Below are positions 5,065-6,939 of a stretch of DNA of 6,939 bases, in pieces. Position numbers and translations under genes: made by a program. How positions within the stretch are numbered: the first letter of the stretch is position 1; each line of letters starts with the position of its first letter. Location: positions 1 through 6,939 of the forward strand of contig DATEQV010000495.1 of assembly GCA_035272265.1 (NCBI GenBank). Reading direction: 5' to 3'. The stretch is from Acidisphaera sp035272265 (lineage in GTDB: Bacteria; Pseudomonadota; Alphaproteobacteria; Acetobacterales; Acetobacteraceae). Below the pieces are notes generated by a model that was not told where the DNA came from, did not search any database, and worked only from the letters and a program-made list of their open reading frames with translations.

Positions 5065-5675
5065 GTGTTCGATAAGTTGGTTCTGCCGTTCCGCTTCATC
5101 CCGGACGGCTCCCCCGAGGCGCTCGAAGCGCCGCCGCCTGATCATATCAGAATCAGGGCAAGGTTCGTGCCGGCCGCTTCGCCCGAAGCGGAGGCCGACG
5201 AAACCGACGACGGCCGGATCGACCGGGCCGGCGTGCATGATGCGGTCGGCGGCGAGGCGCCGGGGGGCGGCCTTGGCGAGCAGGCGGATGACGTACCTGC
5301 GGGCAATCATCGCTTCTCGGACCCTGTGCGCAGCTACATCCGGGTTTCGCGACATGTATCCGGGGAAGTTTATCCGGATCCTGTATCGGCGAGCGCAGCG
5401 AAACGCTCGTCACGACGCGGCCACAACCGACTCTTGGCTGCTAACGACACCCCTTCCGACAGGCGATTATCCGCCACAAGCCGGATAATCGCCTTCCGAC
5501 ACGCAGCAGCGGCACGGGATCGCCGCCCACCTCGTCCGACCCGGCGGACGCCGCTCGGGATGAAGCTTTCGCCGAATCCCATGCGGAGTACGCCACCGAT
5601 CCTGTGACGATGAAGGCACAATACCCTCATCTCTGGAAGTATTGGGACGACTTCTACAACGGAGGCGGTCAATGA
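5065..5675 (+). pseudogene. Unrecognised ~200-aa protein gene broken into three frames, with DP-V motifs
   Basis: I do not recognise this family. The likely start is GTG 5065, seven bases after AGGGG (5053-5057); an (GT)5 run sits just before that site. The first frame gives FDKLVLPFRFIPDGSPEALE, then an acidic Gly/Asp-rich linker and SDPVRSY (5317-5337). Around 5383 the convincing sequence passes to the next frame (YRRAQRNARHDAATTDSW), which stops at 5486. A third frame, closed upstream by TAA 5442, carries the C-terminus: SDPADAARDEAF and QYPHLWKYWDDFYNGGGQ, ending at TGA 5673. The unbroken first frame alone stops at 5607, but its tail is out-of-frame sequence. Three DP(V/A) motifs suggest short internal repeats. 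The last stop overlaps the next ATG (ATGA), so it headed a coupled operon. Two frame changes argue for decay; sequencing error is the alternative, although ctaA and tldD are clean. Confidence 0.5.
5452..5501. repeat. Palindrome flanked by 10-bp direct repeats inside the broken gene
   Basis: A 13-bp perfect inverted repeat (arms aggcgattatccg at 5461-5473 and cggataatcgcct at 5482-5494, eight-base loop) is flanked by direct copies of ccttccgaca at 5452-5461 and 5492-5501. Removing one repeat copy plus the palindrome takes out exactly 40 bp (5462-5501). That joins the second frame of the host gene (codon ending at 5461) to its third frame (codon beginning at 5502). The structure resembles a small palindromic insertion with a duplicated target, or a hairpin-associated duplication. 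It has no T-run and is not a typical terminator. Confidence 0.7.
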
Positions 5676-5941
5676 TCCCGTTTGTACTCCCGCCCACGGT
5701 CATCGCGCCGCAAACGGTCGACGACAAGGAGTACATAGGCATGGCGGTCATGGAGCCGGACGGCACCATCATCATGGTCCTTCGGCGTGTCCAGAACGGG
5801 TGGATAGCTGAAAGCAGGACCCACTACGCGCCGGGCTCTCCGGACTACGATTACATCTGCAGCCATTTGCCGGATCTGGCAGTGGGGCATTCCGTGCCCG
5901 TATTCAATGACTGGCCCGAGCGACCGGAAAACCGAAAGTGA
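5672..5941 (+). CDS. Small unrecognised protein, paralog 1 of the GHSVP/NDWPE pair
   Basis: This 89-aa protein has no family I recognise. It starts at ATG 5672, overlapping the stop of the upstream gene as ATGA, with GGAGG (5661-5665) six bases before it: a strong, coupled start. It has no signal peptide or clear membrane helix. Its first 83 residues align without a gap to the next gene. Shared positions are IG (22-23), PDG (29-31), YAPG (52-55), Tyr59, HLP (65-67), LA (69-70), GHSVP (72-76) and NDWPE (79-83). A hydrophobic strand, IIMVLRR, lies at 33-39. Six extra residues (RPENRK) follow the shared tail. Codon use is more relaxed (ATA, AGG, CGA occur) than in tldD or ctaA, hinting at transfer. 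Its role is unknown; partner or immunity proteins are one kind of product that occurs as tandem copies behind a larger gene. Confidence 0.8.
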   Translation: MIPFVLPPTVIAPQTVDDKEYIGMAVMEPDGTIIMVLRRVQNGWIAESRTHYAPGSPDYDYICSHLPDLAVGHSVPVFNDWPERPENRK

Positions 5942-6189
5942 TCGTATTTTGGGAGCCTATGACCGCCGCGATCACGGTGCAGGAGACGCAGATTCACCAA
6001 ATAGGCGACGCCTTGATGTTGCCGGACGGCGTCATCGTTCTGCGGATTCGGTTTCCGGAAGGCGAGGGCTATGGCGAAGAGGAATTAAGATACGCTCCCG
6101 GGACAGCCGAGTACGCGCGTGTCCGTGCGCACCTCCCTGGACTAGCCATCGGGCATTCGGTCCCGCTCTACAACGATTGGCCGGAATGA
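5938..6189 (+). CDS. Small unrecognised protein, paralog 2 of the GHSVP/NDWPE pair
   Basis: This is an 83-aa paralog of the preceding gene, matching it position for position over the full length, with YAPG (52-55), HLP (65-67), LA.GHSVP (69-76) and NDWPE (79-83). The GTG at 5938 overlaps the upstream TGA as GTGA and makes the N-terminus coincide with residue 1 of the paralog, so I prefer it to the ATG at 5959, which has a GGGAG only three bases away. Identity is concentrated in the C-terminal third; the middle (FPEGEGYGEEEL) is acidic where the paralog has a basic/neutral stretch, so the two have diverged. They were probably generated by tandem duplication and are translated together. The function is unknown. 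Confidence 0.75.
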   Translation: MIVFWEPMTAAITVQETQIHQIGDALMLPDGVIVLRIRFPEGEGYGEEELRYAPGTAEYARVRAHLPGLAIGHSVPLYNDWPE

Positions 6190-6195
6190 TGCTCG

Positions 6196-6264
6196 ATGCT
6201 CCGCCACCGTGTCACTGGCCTGAGCGGGCACCCGGTACCTTTGTACGACGACTGGCCCGACTGA
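6196..6264 (+). pseudogene. C-terminal remnant of a third GHSVP/NDWPE paralog
   Basis: Directly after the stop of paralog 2, and in the same frame, a 22-codon ORF from ATG 6196 reads MLRHRVTGLSGHPVPLYDDW then PD. Its last 13 residues (GHPVPLYDDWPD and the preceding Ser) copy the GHSVPLYNDWPE tail of paralog 2 with conservative changes. It has no ribosome binding site and lacks about 60 N-terminal residues. It is best read as the end of a third tandem copy whose front was deleted; read-through of the TGA at 6187 into it is conceivable but unsupported. The following stretch to about 6389 shows nothing convincing. Confidence 0.6.
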
Positions 6265-6389
6265 GCGACTTGCATGGCCGATTGCATCCGCCGTTGGCCC
6301 AGGGTCACCACAAGCCCACCTACGAAGACGCACGCTGGAGCCCGACGGCTCACACTCACGCCGGGCGCGGCAGGGTCGGCAGAAAAGGC

Positions 6390-6418
6390 TTGCGGTCCTA
6401 GGACCAAAGGCCTATAGT
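6390..6418 (+). promoter_or_regulatory. Sigma70-type promoter for the acidic-protein gene
   Basis: TTGCGG (6390-6395), a 17-base spacer, and TATAGT (6413-6418; five of six consensus bases). Transcription would start near 6425, giving a 5' leader of about 55 bases before the start at 6482. This is the best promoter match in the right part of the window and suggests the acidic-protein gene is transcribed separately from the paralog array. Confidence 0.5.
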
Positions 6419-6481
6419 GCGCCAGCCGGGCCGGCTGGGGCCAAGGGGGCATCAACCCGGCGAACAATGGGTGAGGTCATG

Positions 6482-6754
6482 ATGGACAAGGACACTGCAA
6501 GCGAGATTCTCGACATCGCCTATTCGTTCGACAACGCGATCGTCGAACTCGAGATGATCGTCGAGGTCATCGACGACGCGGCGACCCGGGTGCGCTACAC
6601 CGAGGCGATCGAGCGTTTGGCCGCCCTCGTCGCCGACACGCTGATCTTCCCGCTGGTCGACCAATTCCCCGAGCTCGATCGCGATGCCGGTGTCGATCCC
6701 GATGCGGATGACGATGACGATAACGATCTCGATCTCGCTTTCGATCTCGACTGA
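6482..6754 (+). CDS. Small unrecognised acidic protein with Asp-rich tail
   Basis: The 90-aa protein is not recognised. The first two-thirds are amphipathic helical sequence (ASEILDIAYSFDNAIVELEM, then RVRYTEAIERLAALVADTL), which could form a helical bundle or dimer. The C-terminus is extremely acidic (DPDADDDDDNDLDLAFDLD) and is encoded by iterated GAT/GAC and gatctc units, so its length may vary by slippage. I choose ATG 6482, five bases after GAGG (6473-6476); ATG 6479 and ATG 6467 are in the same frame but poorly spaced. It is very acidic overall, as in some DNA-mimic, antitoxin or metal-binding proteins, but nothing specific supports any of these. A promoter lies at 6390-6418. No terminator is evident after the stop. 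Confidence 0.7.
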   Translation: MDKDTASEILDIAYSFDNAIVELEMIVEVIDDAATRVRYTEAIERLAALVADTLIFPLVDQFPELDRDAGVDPDADDDDDNDLDLAFDLD

Positions 6755-6784
6755 AACGGCCGGGCTGGGGCCATGACCGGGGCG

Positions 6785-6813
6785 CGGACATGACCGGACC
6801 GAGATCCTATGAT
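6785..6813 (+). promoter_or_regulatory. Candidate promoter for the right-edge ORF
   Basis: CGGACA (6785-6790; four of six -35 bases), 17 bases, then TATGAT (6808-6813; five of six -10 bases). It lies in the 120-bp gap before the edge ORF. A small dyad, gccgga/tccggc (6826-6831 and 6841-6846), falls in the predicted leader. Confidence 0.35.
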
Positions 6814-6874
6814 GGCGCAGGGGCAGCCGGATCAATAAACTCCGGCAGTCGTAACCAAGGCATGGAGAAAAGAC

Positions 6875-6939
6875 GTGCCGAACACAGTGTCATTACCTAT
6901 CGTCGCCATTCACTTCAATACCACTCTGGTGCTCGCATT
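6875..6939 (+). CDS. Start of an unrecognised ORF, cut by the window edge
   Basis: GTG 6875 is preceded by GGAG (6864-6867) with seven bases of spacing and opens a frame reading PNTVSLPIVAIHFNTTLVLA to the edge. The sequence is moderately hydrophobic but too short to identify. An alternative is the ATG at 6862 in another frame, which yields a very basic, less protein-like sequence and would overlap the ribosome binding site. Confidence 0.35.
   Translation, partial: MPNTVSLPIVAIHFNTTLVLA

Noticed and set aside
5035..5355. Minus-strand ORF of 106 codons opposite the 5065 gene
   Set aside because: It reads fairly like a protein, but it has no recognisable motif. The plus-strand frame has a ribosome binding site and a coupled position in an operon with the paralog genes.
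3759..5488. Long plus-strand open frames opposite ctaA
   Set aside because: They are low-complexity Arg/Gln/Pro- or Ser/Ala-rich translations of the opposite strand of ctaA, which has all four heme-ligand histidines and membrane helices.
6265..6401. Possible small ORFs between the paralog remnant and the next promoter
   Set aside because: No ribosome binding site, no codon bias and no similarity to neighbouring proteins; the translations are Arg/Pro/Thr-rich noise.

Overview
The window is GC-rich bacterial DNA. It most likely comes from an alphaproteobacterium, perhaps Rhodospirillales/Acetobacteraceae. This is inferred from strong G/C bias at third codon positions, a COX15-type (proteobacterial/mitochondrial) heme A synthase, a TldD of near-canonical length, and a short peptide with a double-glycine leader ending ELKKVSGG. 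Genus and species cannot be read from the sequence.

Layout. Positions 1-130 are bounded by a 12-bp inverted repeat and look like a miniature or remnant mobile element. A 49-codon double-glycine leader peptide gene (243-392) follows. Behind it lie a displaced 25-bp copy of its cleavage-site DNA and a third, weaker echo, both untranslated as they stand. On the minus strand, 481-1073 holds a type II toxin-antitoxin pair: a ribbon-helix-helix antitoxin followed by an overlapping MazF/PemK-like toxin. A divergent gap with a perfect -35 box and a palindrome separates it from an unrecognised Cys/His-containing protein (from 1181) whose frame breaks near 1820. Its natural 3' end cannot be located before it runs into tldD.

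The conserved core is on the minus strand: ctaA (4924-3785) followed 40 nt later by tldD (3744-2296), probably one transcript. Both genes are intact. CtaA makes heme A for aa3-type cytochrome oxidase. TldD is half of the TldD/TldE metalloprotease; the partner is not in this window.

The right third is accessory-looking, plus-strand and partly decayed. It starts with a roughly 200-residue reading frame (5065-5675) split over three frames. Two intact, translationally coupled paralogous small proteins follow (89 and 83 aa, sharing a GHSVP..ND-WPE tail), then a 22-codon fragment of a third copy. None matches a family I recognise. An independent promoter then leads to a 90-aa protein with a very acidic tail, and a partial ORF runs off the right edge.

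The most interesting signals are the tandem GHSVP/NDWPE paralog array, a 40-bp palindromic insertion flanked by 10-bp direct repeats whose removal rejoins two frames of the upstream gene, and the reiterated double-glycine cleavage site behind the leader peptide. No tRNA, rRNA, CRISPR array or intact transposase was seen.
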